Positions 35,537 through 47,335 of a stretch of DNA of 64,000 nucleotides are shown here, piece after piece. Under the pieces are notes generated by a model. That model was not told where the DNA came from and did no database searches. It saw only the letters and a program-made list of their open reading frames with translations. A program made the position numbers and the translations under genes. The stretch spans positions 556,514 through 620,513 of the forward strand of contig NZ_LMUE01000002.1 of NCBI RefSeq assembly GCF_009766065.1. The letters run 5' to 3'. Origin of the DNA: Dyella sp. S184. Its GTDB lineage: Bacteria > Pseudomonadota > Gammaproteobacteria > Xanthomonadales > Rhodanobacteraceae. Each line of letters opens with the position of its first letter. Position 1 is the first letter of the stretch.

Positions 35537-35553
35537 GCAAAGTCAGCCTACGC

Positions 35554-36063
35554 TCACTTGTCGCGCCTGCCGCCACCCAGCAGCGGCAACTGCATCTCGT
35601 CCAGCCCCGGCAGGTCGCGCTCCAGCTTCTCGATCTCCTCGCGGAAGGCGTGCACGTCCTCGAATTTGCGGTAGACCGAGGCGAAGCGCACATAGGCAAC
35701 CTGGTCGAGGTTCTTCAGCTCGCGCATCACCAGCTCGCCGAGCTGGCGCGACGATATTTCGCGTTCGCCGCTGCGACGCAGGTCGTTGATGATGGTGCGC
35801 ACCGCACTGTCGACATCATGGCTGGGCACCGGCCGCTTCTGCAGTGCGCGTTCGAAACTCACGCGCAGCTTGCGCTCGTCGAACGTCTCGCGCCGCTCGC
35901 CACTCTTGACGATCGTCGGCAGCTTCAGCTCGGCCGTCTCGAACGTGTTGAAGCGCTCGCTGCACTGCGGACACTCGCGCCGACGACGCACGGTGCTGCC
36001 ATCCTCGGTCAATCGCGAATCGATCACGCGAGTGTCTTCGTGCTGGCAGAAGGGGCAATGCAT
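35554..36063 (-). CDS. nrdR: Transcriptional repressor NrdR
   Basis: Zinc-ribbon and ATP-cone repressor of ribonucleotide reductase genes. It has 169 residues. The zinc ligands are Cys3, Cys6, Cys31 and Cys34 (MHCPFC and ECPQCSERF). The ATP-cone follows, with [15 protein letters not shown] and [17 protein letters not shown]. It starts 2 bases after the amidotransferase-like gene. The glyA-nrdR-ribD linkage is common in gammaproteobacteria. Confidence 0.95.
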   Translation of the reverse strand: MHCPFCQHEDTRVIDSRLTEDGSTVRRRRECPQCSERFNTFETAELKLPTIVKSGERRETFDERKLRVSFERALQKRPVPSHDVDSAVRTIINDLRRSGEREISSRQLGELVMRELKNLDQVAYVRFASVYRKFEDVHAFREEIEKLERDLPGLDEMQLPLLGGGRRDK

Positions 36064-36065
36064 GC

Positions 36066-36764
36066 TCAGTAAGTGTCGATCATCGTCTGCACGAAAGCAC
36101 GCACCAGCGGCGGCAATCGGCCCTGCAACGCGCCACGCTCGTGCTGGAAGAGGGTGGCGATGAAGAAGGGATGGTCATCCAGTTCGATGCCGCGTACGTC
36201 GTCGGCATCGTCCACCGCGTTGATACGCAGCGGGCCACTGGCTAGTGCCTGGCGGAAATCCGGACTCAAACCGTAGTTGCAGTGATAACCCTCGACGATC
36301 GAGGTTGCTCCATAGGCTTGCGCCAGCCGTGAACCGGCGACGAGCTGCACCGCATCGGTGACCTCGACCAGCGAGCACAACAGCGGCACGATCACCTGAC
36401 GCTGTGCCTGCGGTGCCGTTTCAGCGTGCTCGGCGTCGATCCAGCCCAGCACATTGCGTGCGTATTCGATCACCGCATGCTGGAAGCCGCCGCAGGTGCC
36501 CAGGAACGGAACGTGCCGCTCGCGTGCCACTTGGATCGCGGTGAGCGCGCCTTCCATGCTGCGATACGGGCTGGCCGGCACGCACCAGATGCCATCGAAC
36601 TCGGCCAGCGCGGCACCATCACCCACCTGCTCGGTCGACACCCAGACCGGCTCGATCTCCACACCACAGGCATCGGCCGCCATCCCCAAGGCCAGCGGGA
36701 TGGCGCGATGGGCGACCACATCATCATTGCGATCACCGATCAGTCCGATCTGCAAGGCATGCAT
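36066..36764 (-). CDS. CTP synthase C-terminal-like glutamine amidotransferase
   Basis: A free-standing class I glutamine-amidotransferase domain of 232 residues, related to the C-terminal half of CTP synthase but with no synthetase domain. The nucleophile Cys91 lies in [13 protein letters not shown]. The usual HPE motif is replaced by FQHERGAL, which still offers His and Glu. Standalone proteins of this type are known but their role is not. It lies between glyA and nrdR, with gaps of 10 and 2 bases. Confidence 0.85.
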   Translation of the reverse strand: MHALQIGLIGDRNDDVVAHRAIPLALGMAADACGVEIEPVWVSTEQVGDGAALAEFDGIWCVPASPYRSMEGALTAIQVARERHVPFLGTCGGFQHAVIEYARNVLGWIDAEHAETAPQAQRQVIVPLLCSLVEVTDAVQLVAGSRLAQAYGATSIVEGYHCNYGLSPDFRQALASGPLRINAVDDADDVRGIELDDHPFFIATLFQHERGALQGRLPPLVRAFVQTMIDTY

Positions 36765-36774
36765 GCCGGTGGGC

Positions 36775-38028
<1,254 letters not shown>

Positions 38029-38131
38029 TCGGGCCTCTGCGGGTAACAAGCGGGATGGAGCCGGAAAGTGTAGCGCCGGCGGGTGTTTGCGGCCACCGGC
38101 ACGACCCAGGGCGGCAATCTCGGTCATTATT

Positions 38132-38159
38132 GAATGACATAATTTGAAATCTGTCATTC
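38132..38159. promoter_or_regulatory. Inverted-repeat operator upstream of the aldo/keto reductase cluster
   Basis: GAATGACA (38132-38139) and TGTCATTC (38152-38159) are perfect inverted arms separated by 12 bases, in an AT-rich patch between glyA and the aldo/keto reductase gene. The arrangement suits a TetR-type dimer, and a TetR gene ends the cluster at 40176-40793, so autoregulation of the three genes is likely. Confidence 0.5.
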
Positions 38160-38213
38160 CAATTTCTAGTATGTCGACTCCCGCACCCCGGCCCACACCC
38201 CAGGACGACTTCG

Positions 38214-39218
38214 ATGAAGCACCGCACCCTTGGCCGCAACGGCCCGCGCGTTTCCGCCCTCGGCCTCGGCTGCATGGCCATGTCGGACATGTATGGCATC
38301 AGCGATCGCAATGAAAGCATCGCCACCGTGCACGCCGCATTCGACGCGGGCATCACCCTGCTCGATACCGGCGACTTCTACGGCATGGGTCACAACGAAA
38401 TGCTGCTTGGCGACGCGCTGGCCGGGCGGCCGCGCGACAGCTACCAGCTCAGCGTGAAGTTCGGCGCCCAACGCGGTCCGGACGGTGCATGGCTGGGTTA
38501 CGACGCCCGCCCCGCCGCGGCGAAGACTGCGCTGGCCTACACGCTCAAGCGCCTGCGCACTGACTACATCGACGTGTATCGCCCGGCCCGTCTCGATCCC
38601 AACGTACCGATCGAGGACACCGTCGGCGCCATCTCCGAACTGGTGCAGGCCGGTTACGTGCGACAGCTCGGCCTGTCCGAGGTGGGCGCCGCGACCATCC
38701 GCCGCGCTCATGCTGTCATGCCGGTGGCCGACCTGCAGATCGAGTACTCGCTGATCTCGCGCGGCATCGAGGACACCATCCTGCCCGCTTGCCGCGAATT
38801 GGGCATCGGCGTCACTGCCTATGGCGTTCTCTCACGCGGCCTGATCAGCGGCCACTGGTCGAAGGAACGCTCCACCCATGCCGGCGATTTCCGCACGCAC
38901 TCACCTCGCTTCCAGGGCGAGAACCTGGAACACAACCTGCAGCTGGTCGACGTGCTGCGTGGGCTGGCCGAGGCTCGTGGCGTCAGCGTGGCCCAGCTCG
39001 CGATCGCCTGGGTGCTGGCGCGCGGCGAAGACATCGTGCCGCTGGTAGGCGCGCGCAGCCGCGAACGCCTGAACGAAGCGCTGGGCGCGCTGCAGGTAAC
39101 GCTCGACACAGACGACCTCGCCGCGATCGAGCGTGCCATGCCGCCCGGCTCTGCTGCGGGCGACCGCTACGCCGCCGCACAGATGGCGATGCTCGACAGC
39201 GAGCGCGACGCGCGCTGA
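38214..39218 (+). CDS. Aldo/keto reductase
   Basis: NADPH-dependent reductase of 334 residues, close to the general AKR13-like group ([13 protein letters not shown]). Catalytic Asp and Tyr lie in [14 protein letters not shown] and Lys in LSVKFGAQ. The position of the usual catalytic His reads YRPARLDPN, so it is replaced or displaced, as in several AKR groups that use Arg or other residues there. It is the first gene of a three-gene cluster ending in a TetR regulator. Confidence 0.88.
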   Translation: MKHRTLGRNGPRVSALGLGCMAMSDMYGISDRNESIATVHAAFDAGITLLDTGDFYGMGHNEMLLGDALAGRPRDSYQLSVKFGAQRGPDGAWLGYDARPAAAKTALAYTLKRLRTDYIDVYRPARLDPNVPIEDTVGAISELVQAGYVRQLGLSEVGAATIRRAHAVMPVADLQIEYSLISRGIEDTILPACRELGIGVTAYGVLSRGLISGHWSKERSTHAGDFRTHSPRFQGENLEHNLQLVDVLRGLAEARGVSVAQLAIAWVLARGEDIVPLVGARSRERLNEALGALQVTLDTDDLAAIERAMPPGSAAGDRYAAAQMAMLDSERDAR

Positions 39219-39258
39219 AGCACGCCTACCCTTTCCGTCACCACCCGAGGAACATCAC

Positions 39259-40179
39259 ATGCACGTCATGGCATCACAAGACATGTACGCAATCATGGGC
39301 ATCAGCGGCCAGGTCGGCAGCGCCGTCGCCAGGCACCTGCTGGACCGCGGCCAGCACGTCCGCGCGATCGTGCGCGACAGGGCGAAGGCGGCGGCTTGGG
39401 AAGCACAGGGCGCTGAAGTTGCCATTGCCGACTGGTCCGATGCGGGCGCACTGGCTGCTGCATTCAGTAACGTCGGCGGCGTGTTTGCCATGCTGCCGGC
39501 CAACTTCGCGCCCAGCCCCGATTTCGCCGAGTCGCGCGCCCTGCTGCAAACACTGACCACCGCCTTGCGCCGGGCGCAACCGCCCAAGATCGTCGCACTG
39601 TCTTCGGTCGGCGCCCAGCACCCGCGTGATCTTGGCCTTATTACCCAACTGCACCTGCTGGAGGAGGCACTCGACGCGCTGCCCATGCCACACGCGCATG
39701 TGCGCGCCGCGTGGTTCATGGAAAACCTGCGCTGGGACGTGGCACTGGCGCAGCGCGAGGGACGCCTCGTCAGCTGCCTGCACCCGCTCGATCGCGCGAT
39801 ACCAATGGTCGCCACCGACGACATCGGCCGCACCATCGCAACCACGCTCATCGAGACATGGCGTGGTCGTCGGGTGATCGAGCTGGAAGGCCCGCGGCGT
39901 TACAGCCCGCTCGACATGGCACAGGCGCTGGCCGCGGTGTTCGAGCGTGATGTCGAGGCGACCGCGTTGCCGCGCGCGCAATGGGCGGCGCGCTTCGAGG
40001 CCGAAGGCATGCCGGCCGGTCGTACGGGTCCGCGCATCGCCATGCTGGATGGCTTCAACAGTGGCTGGATCGGCTTCGAAGGCGGCGCGGTGGAGCACAA
40101 GCACGGCCATATCCCGCTGGGCTACGTGGTCGACGAACTCGTCAACGCCAGCCGCGGCGTGGTTGAATCCGTGGCATGA
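39259..40179 (+). CDS. NmrA-like/NAD(P)-binding family protein
   Basis: Rossmann-fold protein of 306 residues. ATG 39259 has CGAGGA upstream; a second methionine lies at 39268. The nucleotide-binding motif is MGISGQVGSAVARHLL. The rest resembles NmrA-like quinone-oxidoreductase or redox-sensor proteins (GVFAMLPANF, VALSSVGAQH, RAAWFMENL). It follows the aldo/keto reductase by 40 bases and overlaps the TetR start by four, so the three genes form an operon, possibly for an electrophile or quinone response. Confidence 0.85.
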   Translation: MHVMASQDMYAIMGISGQVGSAVARHLLDRGQHVRAIVRDRAKAAAWEAQGAEVAIADWSDAGALAAAFSNVGGVFAMLPANFAPSPDFAESRALLQTLTTALRRAQPPKIVALSSVGAQHPRDLGLITQLHLLEEALDALPMPHAHVRAAWFMENLRWDVALAQREGRLVSCLHPLDRAIPMVATDDIGRTIATTLIETWRGRRVIELEGPRRYSPLDMAQALAAVFERDVEATALPRAQWAARFEAEGMPAGRTGPRIAMLDGFNSGWIGFEGGAVEHKHGHIPLGYVVDELVNASRGVVESVA

Positions 40180-40793
40180 ACGACTCCGCACTGACCCCTG
40201 AACGCATTCTCGCCGCCGCCGAGGATGTGTTGCGCCGCTACGGCCCTGGCAAGGCCACCGTGGTCGACGTAGCGCAGGCATTGGGGGTCAGCCACGGCAG
40301 CGTATACCGCCATTTCGCCAGCAAGGTCGCGTTGCGCGATGCCGTGTTGCGCGGATGGCTGGAGCGGGTCACCGCGCCGTTGCAGGCGATCGCCACCAGC
40401 CGCGCGGCCGCGCCTGCGCGACTGCGCCAGTGGCTGGGCGCGCTGCGCGAGATCAAGCGCGACAAGGTGCTGGGCGACCCCGAATTATTTGCCACTTACG
40501 GTGCGCTGGCCGCCGATGCGCGCGAGGTCATTGGCGAGCACGTCGAACACCTCCAGCAGCAGATCACCTCGATCATCGCCGCGGGCGTAGCCAGCGGCGA
40601 CTTTCGCAAGGTCGATGCCAGGGCTACCGCGTTGGCGATCTTCGACGCCACCTCGCGCTTCCACTATCCCGGCATGGCCCACCTGTGGAGCGGCCCAGGC
40701 GAGGACGCAGCATTCGCGCAACTGCTCGATCTGCTGCTGGCAGGCCTGGCCCTGGCGCCAGCGCCAGCCAAGCGTCGCAAACCGACTGCCTGA
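40176..40793 (+). CDS. TetR-family transcriptional regulator
   Basis: A 205-residue repressor. The N-terminal helix-turn-helix lies at about 7-55 (ILAAAEDVLRRYGPGKATVVDVA, LGVSHGSVYRHFASK), followed by an all-helical ligand domain. Its ATG overlaps the NmrA-like stop (ATGA). The inverted repeat at 38132-38159 is a likely binding site, which would make this a self-regulating ligand-induced operon. Ligand unknown. Confidence 0.9.
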   Translation: MNDSALTPERILAAAEDVLRRYGPGKATVVDVAQALGVSHGSVYRHFASKVALRDAVLRGWLERVTAPLQAIATSRAAAPARLRQWLGALREIKRDKVLGDPELFATYGALAADAREVIGEHVEHLQQQITSIIAAGVASGDFRKVDARATALAIFDATSRFHYPGMAHLWSGPGEDAAFAQLLDLLLAGLALAPAPAKRRKPTA

Positions 40794-40877
40794 GTTTCGA
40801 CGCAGTCGCTATGATGCCGGCTCTATGCGGCCGTCCAACGGGTGGCTGACGCGATCCATCTTCGAGGAGGTGACCGC

Positions 40878-41957
40878 ATGACGCTGGCTAATTCGCGCCC
40901 CACCCGCCGTCGCTGGCGCTGGCTCGCACTGCCCCTGCTTCTCCTGCCCTTTGCCCTCCTCGCCGGAACCGTCCCCGGCGTCGGGTTCCAGTCAATCCAC
41001 ATCCACGATCCGGTCGGCGGCGGCTCGATGCCCGGCTACGTGTTCTATCCATCGACCCAGGCTACAGGCACGACGGACGTCGGCCCCTACCACGTCGCCG
41101 CCAGCCGCGGCGCGCCGGCCATTCCCGGCGCCAAGCCATTGGTGGTGATTTCGCATGGCAATGGCGGTTCCGATCTGGGCCACCACGACCTGGCGACTTA
41201 CCTGGCGAGCCATGGCTTCGTCGTCGCCACGCTCGAACATCCCAAAGACAATTTCCACGACACCAGCGGCGTCGGGCATGCCTCGGTCCTGGTCGGCCGG
41301 CCGATCCAGGTGAAGGCCACGATCAGTACCCTGCTGGCGGACCCACGCTGGAAAAGCCTGATCGACGCGAACCGCATCGGCGTCGCCGGCTTCTCGGCGG
41401 GCGGCTACACAAGCCTGCTGGTGGTGGGTGGGGTGCCGCAGTTCCAGCGCGTCCTCGACTACTGCCATCGCCATCCGGACGACCGGGACAACTGCGGCAA
41501 CCTGAAGCAGCTCACCGCCGAGGCCACCAGCCACGGCCAGACCATCGAGCAGTATGCGGCGGCGCTGCAGCACAGCCTGAGCCGCTGGGGAAATACCGCC
41601 GACCCGCGCGTCAAGGCGGCCTTCGTGATGGCACCGCTGGGCCTGGTCTTCGACCGGGCCGGCGCTGCGACCATCGACCGGCCGGTGTTCCTTTACTACG
41701 GACAGGACGACCACGTACTCCCACCGCCGGAAAATGCCGCGCACCTGCGCCCGCTGATCCCCGCGCTGGTGGGCGTCAGGGTCGTACCGAAGGCGGATCA
41801 TTGGGTATTCCTCAGCCCGTGTTCGCCCGAGCTGACGAAAGGCGCACCGGTCATCTGCAGCGACCCTCCCGGCGTCGACCGCGTGGCAGTGCATGCGCAG
41901 ATCCAGGCCGATGCGCTGGCATTTTTCCGCAAGACGCTGGACGTGCAGACGCCTTGA
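40878..41957 (+). CDS. Exported alpha/beta hydrolase (dienelactone/PAF-acetylhydrolase-like)
   Basis: A 359-residue hydrolase. ATG 40878 has a strong GGAGGTGA upstream. The N-terminal helix (about 10-28, WLALPLLLLPFALLAG) is a signal or anchor. The fold carries ISHGNGGSDLGHHD (oxyanion region), nucleophile GFSAGGYTS, acid GQDDHVLP and histidine ADHWVFLSPC. Cys residues in YCHRHPDDRDNCGN suggest a disulfide, in keeping with periplasmic location. Likely an esterase or lipase-like enzyme; substrate unknown. Confidence 0.85.
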   Translation: MTLANSRPTRRRWRWLALPLLLLPFALLAGTVPGVGFQSIHIHDPVGGGSMPGYVFYPSTQATGTTDVGPYHVAASRGAPAIPGAKPLVVISHGNGGSDLGHHDLATYLASHGFVVATLEHPKDNFHDTSGVGHASVLVGRPIQVKATISTLLADPRWKSLIDANRIGVAGFSAGGYTSLLVVGGVPQFQRVLDYCHRHPDDRDNCGNLKQLTAEATSHGQTIEQYAAALQHSLSRWGNTADPRVKAAFVMAPLGLVFDRAGAATIDRPVFLYYGQDDHVLPPPENAAHLRPLIPALVGVRVVPKADHWVFLSPCSPELTKGAPVICSDPPGVDRVAVHAQIQADALAFFRKTLDVQTP

Positions 41958-41997
41958 GCGAAAGCCATGCCCGCGGCATACGGCGAGCCGCAGGAAA

Positions 41998-42879
41998 TTA
42001 ACCGGCGCCGGAAGGCGGCTCGAGGCCGGATCGGCGACGCCCCGCCACAGCATGGACCAGGGCATAGCTCACGATCATCAGCAGCAACCAGGCACCGAGC
42101 TTGGACGGCGGCACCATGCTCCAGCCGTTACGCTGCGACGGGTAGCGCCAGGCCGCCGAAAAAGTACCCACGTTTTCGGCGATCCAGATGAACGCTGCCA
42201 CCAGCACGAATCCGAGCAGCAAGGGCATGCGCCGGTGCGCCTGGCGGATGCGGAAATGGATCCAGGTACGTCCGAACAGCAGCAGCACGGCGGCGAACAA
42301 CAAAGGCCGCGCATCGGGCAAGAAATGATGAGTGAAAAAATTCGCATAGATCGCCGCGGCCAGTCCCAACGTCGCCACGGAAGAAGGGTGTCGGGTGAAG
42401 CGGAAGTCGAACAACCGCCAGGCACGCGCGATATAGCTGCCCACCGAGGCATACATGAAGCCGCTGAACAACGGCACGCCGCCAATGCGCAGCAATGATG
42501 GCTCCGGATAGATCCACGAGCCCATCGACGTCTTGAATACTTCCATCGCAGTGCCGACCAGATGGAATAGCAGGATCACCCCAGCTTCTTCGCGGCTTTC
42601 CAGCCGGGCGGCGATCAACATGATCTGGATCGCCAACGCCGCCAGCGTCAGGAAGTCGTAGCGGGCCAGCACGACCCCGCTTGGATAAAACATCCAGGTA
42701 AGCCACAGCAGACCCACCATGCAGCCACCGAACAGGCAAGCGGAGGCCTGCTTCGCGCCGAAACAGATGAGCTCGTGCAATGCCACGGCATGACCGCCAC
42801 GCAAGCGGGTCCAGGCCGCGGCGCGATCATCCAGTTGCCGGATGATGCCGGGCCAGGTCAGAGGGCTGAAGAATTCCAT
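41998..42879 (-). CDS. DUF817 family membrane protein
   Basis: An integral membrane protein of 293 residues with about eight hydrophobic helices. ATG 42879 (MEFFSPLTW) is chosen; the frame upstream to 42957 lacks support. Motifs shared by the family include ELICFGAKQASACLFGG, TAMEVFKTSMGSWIYPE, FSGFMYASVGSYIARAWRLF and NGWSMVPPSKLGAW. No function is established. It is convergent with the hydrolase and divergent from ettA. Confidence 0.85.
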   Translation of the reverse strand: MEFFSPLTWPGIIRQLDDRAAAWTRLRGGHAVALHELICFGAKQASACLFGGCMVGLLWLTWMFYPSGVVLARYDFLTLAALAIQIMLIAARLESREEAGVILLFHLVGTAMEVFKTSMGSWIYPEPSLLRIGGVPLFSGFMYASVGSYIARAWRLFDFRFTRHPSSVATLGLAAAIYANFFTHHFLPDARPLLFAAVLLLFGRTWIHFRIRQAHRRMPLLLGFVLVAAFIWIAENVGTFSAAWRYPSQRNGWSMVPPSKLGAWLLLMIVSYALVHAVAGRRRSGLEPPSGAG

Positions 42880-43103
42880 TGTCCGGCTCCATGCATATGG
42901 CATGGGCACTCTGGCGGCTGTGGCTGACCAACCGCGAGCCAAAAGTGGCGAACCCATGACGATCGGCTCGCAATGATGCGACCAGGCGTCCGAAAGCCGT
43001 CACCGGGGCTCGGCCTTAACCCGCTATAATGCTGGGTTTGATACCCACGCCCTGCGCGTCGCCCGTCCACCCGGGCCGGCCACGCGCATGCCACGGAGCC
43101 AGC

Positions 43104-44765
<1,662 letters not shown>

Positions 44766-44779
44766 GGCAACCCAAGACC

Positions 44780-44892
44780 GTCATTCCGGCGCAGGCCGGA
44801 ATCCAGTCAGACAAATCGTGCGAAGCACACCTTGGCGGTGTCGTTTATCTCGGGCGATACGGTCACTGGATTCCGGCCTGCGCCGGAATGAC
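44780..44892. repeat. 28-bp perfect inverted repeat between ettA and pyrF
   Basis: The arms 44780-44807 and 44865-44892 are exact inverted copies of each other, each built around CCGGCGCAGGCCGG, separated by 57 bases. Each arm is itself a partial hairpin of the GTCATTCCGG type seen as intergenic repeats in xanthomonads and relatives. A related but imperfect element lies near 62581-62604. It could end ettA transcription or be a mobile REP-like unit. Confidence 0.75.
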
Positions 44893-44913
44893 GAACAAAT
44901 ACCGGAGACGACG

Positions 44914-45726
44914 ATGCACTTCATGCAGTCACTGCAACAGGCTTGGACCCGCAATGATTCTCTGGTCTGCGTCGGCCTCGATCCGGAACCATCGAAGTTT
45001 CCCGCCCATCTGCGCGGCAACCCGGATGTGGTCTTCGAATTCTGCAGCGCCATTGTCGATGCCACTGCCGACCTGGTCTGCACGTACAAGCCGCAGATCG
45101 CCCACTTCGCCGCGCTGCGTGCGGAAGATGCGCTTGAGCGGTTGATCGCGCATATCCACGACAAGCATCCGGGCGTACCGGTGATCCTCGACGCCAAGCG
45201 CGGCGACATCGGCAGCACCGCACAGCATTACGTCAGCGAAGCGTTCGACCGCTATCAGGCCGATGCGGTCACGTTGAACCCGTATCTCGGTCGCGACTCG
45301 GTGCAGCCGTTCCTCGATCGCGCCGACAAAGGCGTGATTCTGCTGTGCCACACCTCCAATCCGGGCGCCGCCGATCTGCAGGATCTGGATGTGGGCGGGA
45401 AACCGCTCTATCAGCGCGTGGCGCAGATCATCGCGCGCGACTGGAATACAAACGGCAATTGCGCGCTGGTCACTGGCGCGACCTGGCCGGAACAGCTCGG
45501 CGAAGTACGCGCGCTGGTCGGTAACATGCCGCTGCTGGTGCCCGGCATCGGTGCGCAGGGCGGCGACGTGGAAGCGGTGGTGCGCAACGGTCGCAGCGCC
45601 GATGGCCGTGGCCTGCTTATCAGTTCGTCACGCGCGATCCTCTACGCCGGCATTGGCGAGGATTACGCGCAGGCTGCACGTGTCGCGACGCAGGAACTGC
45701 GCGACACGATCAATCGTTATCGCTGA
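44914..45726 (+). CDS. pyrF: Orotidine-5'-phosphate decarboxylase (type 2)
   Basis: Last step of UMP synthesis. It has 270 residues, the length of the type 2 subfamily. ATG 44914 ([11 protein letters not shown]) has GGAG about eight bases upstream. The active-site motif [11 protein letters not shown] is intact, followed by [14 protein letters not shown] and [11 protein letters not shown]. The gene starts just after the 28-bp inverted repeat. Its last 50 codons recur as a damaged copy at 46777-46935, after the next gene. Confidence 0.95.
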   Translation: MHFMQSLQQAWTRNDSLVCVGLDPEPSKFPAHLRGNPDVVFEFCSAIVDATADLVCTYKPQIAHFAALRAEDALERLIAHIHDKHPGVPVILDAKRGDIGSTAQHYVSEAFDRYQADAVTLNPYLGRDSVQPFLDRADKGVILLCHTSNPGAADLQDLDVGGKPLYQRVAQIIARDWNTNGNCALVTGATWPEQLGEVRALVGNMPLLVPGIGAQGGDVEAVVRNGRSADGRGLLISSSRAILYAGIGEDYAQAARVATQELRDTINRYR

Positions 45727-45796
45727 TAGTTGCCCGCTTTACTCGCCAAACCACTCGCGACATAGTCGATCTCCAGAGCCTCTCTGAGGGCGACGC

Positions 45797-46771
45797 ATGC
45801 GCACCCCGATCAAAAACGACCGTCGCATCGATCACGCGCGTCGCCGCCTGTTGCAGGCGGCTGGCCTGTCGCTGGCAGCGATGGCCTGCCCTTTCCCACT
45901 GTTCGCACGCGATGGCGCACCCGCATCGCGCTCCCGCCTGATCCTGCTCGGCACTGCCGGCGGCCCGACGCCCAAGGCGGATCGTTCCGCGCCAGCAAAT
46001 GCCATCGTGATCGATGGCATGATCTACGTGATCGACTGCGGCAACGGCGTGGCGCGACAGATGGTGAAGGCCGGGCTCGATCTCGGCGCGATCCGCAACG
46101 TGTTCATCACGCACCAGCATTCCGATCACAACGCCGACTACGGCAACCTGTTGCTGCTGGCCTGGGCTGGGCCGCTGCACACCCGGGTCGATACGTGGGG
46201 ACCACCGCCACTCAAAGAGATGACCCGGCTGTTCCTGGAAATGAACGACTACGACATCCGCATTCGAATGGCCGACGAGGGTCGGCCAGCGCTGGCGCCG
46301 TTGATCGTGCCGCACGAACTGACTGCACCTGGCGTCGTGATGCAGGACGCGCGGGTAAAGGTCACCGCCGCCTTGGTGCAGCACCCACCGGTATCACCTG
46401 CGTTCGCCTATCGCTTCGATTGCCCCGACCGCTCCATCGTGTTCTCCGGCGACACGCGACCCTCCGAAAACCTGGTGGCGCTCGCGCACGGCGCCGACGT
46501 GCTGGTGCACGAGGTGATGTACCTGCCGGCACTGGACAAGCTGATCGCCACCGAGCCGAACGCCAAACGCCTGCGCGAACACCTGCTGGCCAGCCACACC
46601 ACCACCGATCAGGTGGGGCGAATCGCCACCGAGGCCGGTGTGAAGACGCTGGTGCTTTCGCACTTCGTCCCCGGCGGTTACCCGCCGATTCCAGATGAAG
46701 TGTGGCGCGATGCAGTGGCGCCGCACTTCAAGGGGCATCTGATCGTGGGGCACGACCTGCTGGAAATCTGA
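45797..46771 (+). CDS. Tat-exported metallo-beta-lactamase-fold hydrolase
   Basis: A 324-residue protein. The N-terminus has a Tat-type signal (RRRLLQAAGLSLAAM) with a likely cut after FARDG or nearby. The metal-binding motif THQHSDH is at 105-111, with further ligands in VFSGDTR and LSHFVPGG. The domain resembles RNase Z-like or arylsulfatase-like MBL proteins, but export rules out tRNA processing. It lies 70 bases after pyrF and is followed at once by a fragment of the pyrF end, suggesting it entered together with a duplication. Confidence 0.87.
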   Translation: MRTPIKNDRRIDHARRRLLQAAGLSLAAMACPFPLFARDGAPASRSRLILLGTAGGPTPKADRSAPANAIVIDGMIYVIDCGNGVARQMVKAGLDLGAIRNVFITHQHSDHNADYGNLLLLAWAGPLHTRVDTWGPPPLKEMTRLFLEMNDYDIRIRMADEGRPALAPLIVPHELTAPGVVMQDARVKVTAALVQHPPVSPAFAYRFDCPDRSIVFSGDTRPSENLVALAHGADVLVHEVMYLPALDKLIATEPNAKRLREHLLASHTTTDQVGRIATEAGVKTLVLSHFVPGGYPPIPDEVWRDAVAPHFKGHLIVGHDLLEI

Positions 46772-46776
46772 AGTAA

Positions 46777-46935
46777 GTGGTGCGCAGCGGCCGCACCAGC
46801 AGCGGCAACGGCCTGTTGATCAGTTCCTCACGCGCGACTCTCTATGCCGGCAACGGCGAGGAGTTCGTCGCTACGGCTCGCGTCGCCACACAGCAATTGC
46901 GCGACACGATCAATCGTCGGTACCGGCGCGGCTGA
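46777..46935 (+). pseudogene. Duplicated remnant of the pyrF 3' end
   Basis: This 53-codon open stretch encodes [20 protein letters not shown] and onward to QQLRDTINRRY before stop. It is clearly a copy of the PyrF C-terminus ([20 protein letters not shown] ... [11 protein letters not shown]). It has no start region or catalytic part, begins 6 bases after the MBL stop, and has the same orientation as pyrF. Several substitutions show that it is no longer maintained. Confidence 0.85.
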
Positions 46936-46968
46936 ACGCATTGCGCGCCAGCCAGCACAAGATTTCGA

Positions 46969-47229
46969 TTATCCGGCCGCCGCGGTTTTGGCCGCCTGCA
47001 GCATCTTCGCCTTCAGATCCATCGAATCGGCCGCATCCAGCAGCGCACGCGCAAAGCTGCGCACCTCGGCCGGGCGCAAAGCGTACCAGTTACCGGTCTT
47101 GCTGGTTTCAGGCACATTGCGACCCGAACGGGACACGCAATGCGGCCGGAAAATCACCATGCCGGTGAGCGATTCCGAGCTGATATCCGCGGAAACAATC
47201 TGCATGTGCGTTTCGTCTTCTTTCTTCAC
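46969..47229 (-). CDS. Small conserved-looking hypothetical protein
   Basis: An 86-residue soluble protein I do not recognise. The GTG start at 47229 has GAGAGG four bases upstream, better than the internal ATG (MQIVSADIS). The sequence has a compact domain-like pattern (GMVIFRPHCVSRSGRNVPET, then GNWYALRPAEVRSFARALLDAAD) and codon use similar to its neighbours, so it is probably real. It is convergent with the pyrF remnant and lies behind the acyltransferase gene. Confidence 0.6.
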   Translation of the reverse strand: MKKEDETHMQIVSADISSESLTGMVIFRPHCVSRSGRNVPETSKTGNWYALRPAEVRSFARALLDAADSMDLKAKMLQAAKTAAAG

Positions 47230-47335
47230 CGAACCTCTCCCGGCGGATATCCGCCTGCCTGCAGCTTACGCTACCGAGAGTTCAACGGTTGTTGCGCGTA
47301 TCGCCGCCGCCCGCGAGTTGTCGGATGCGGCACAC

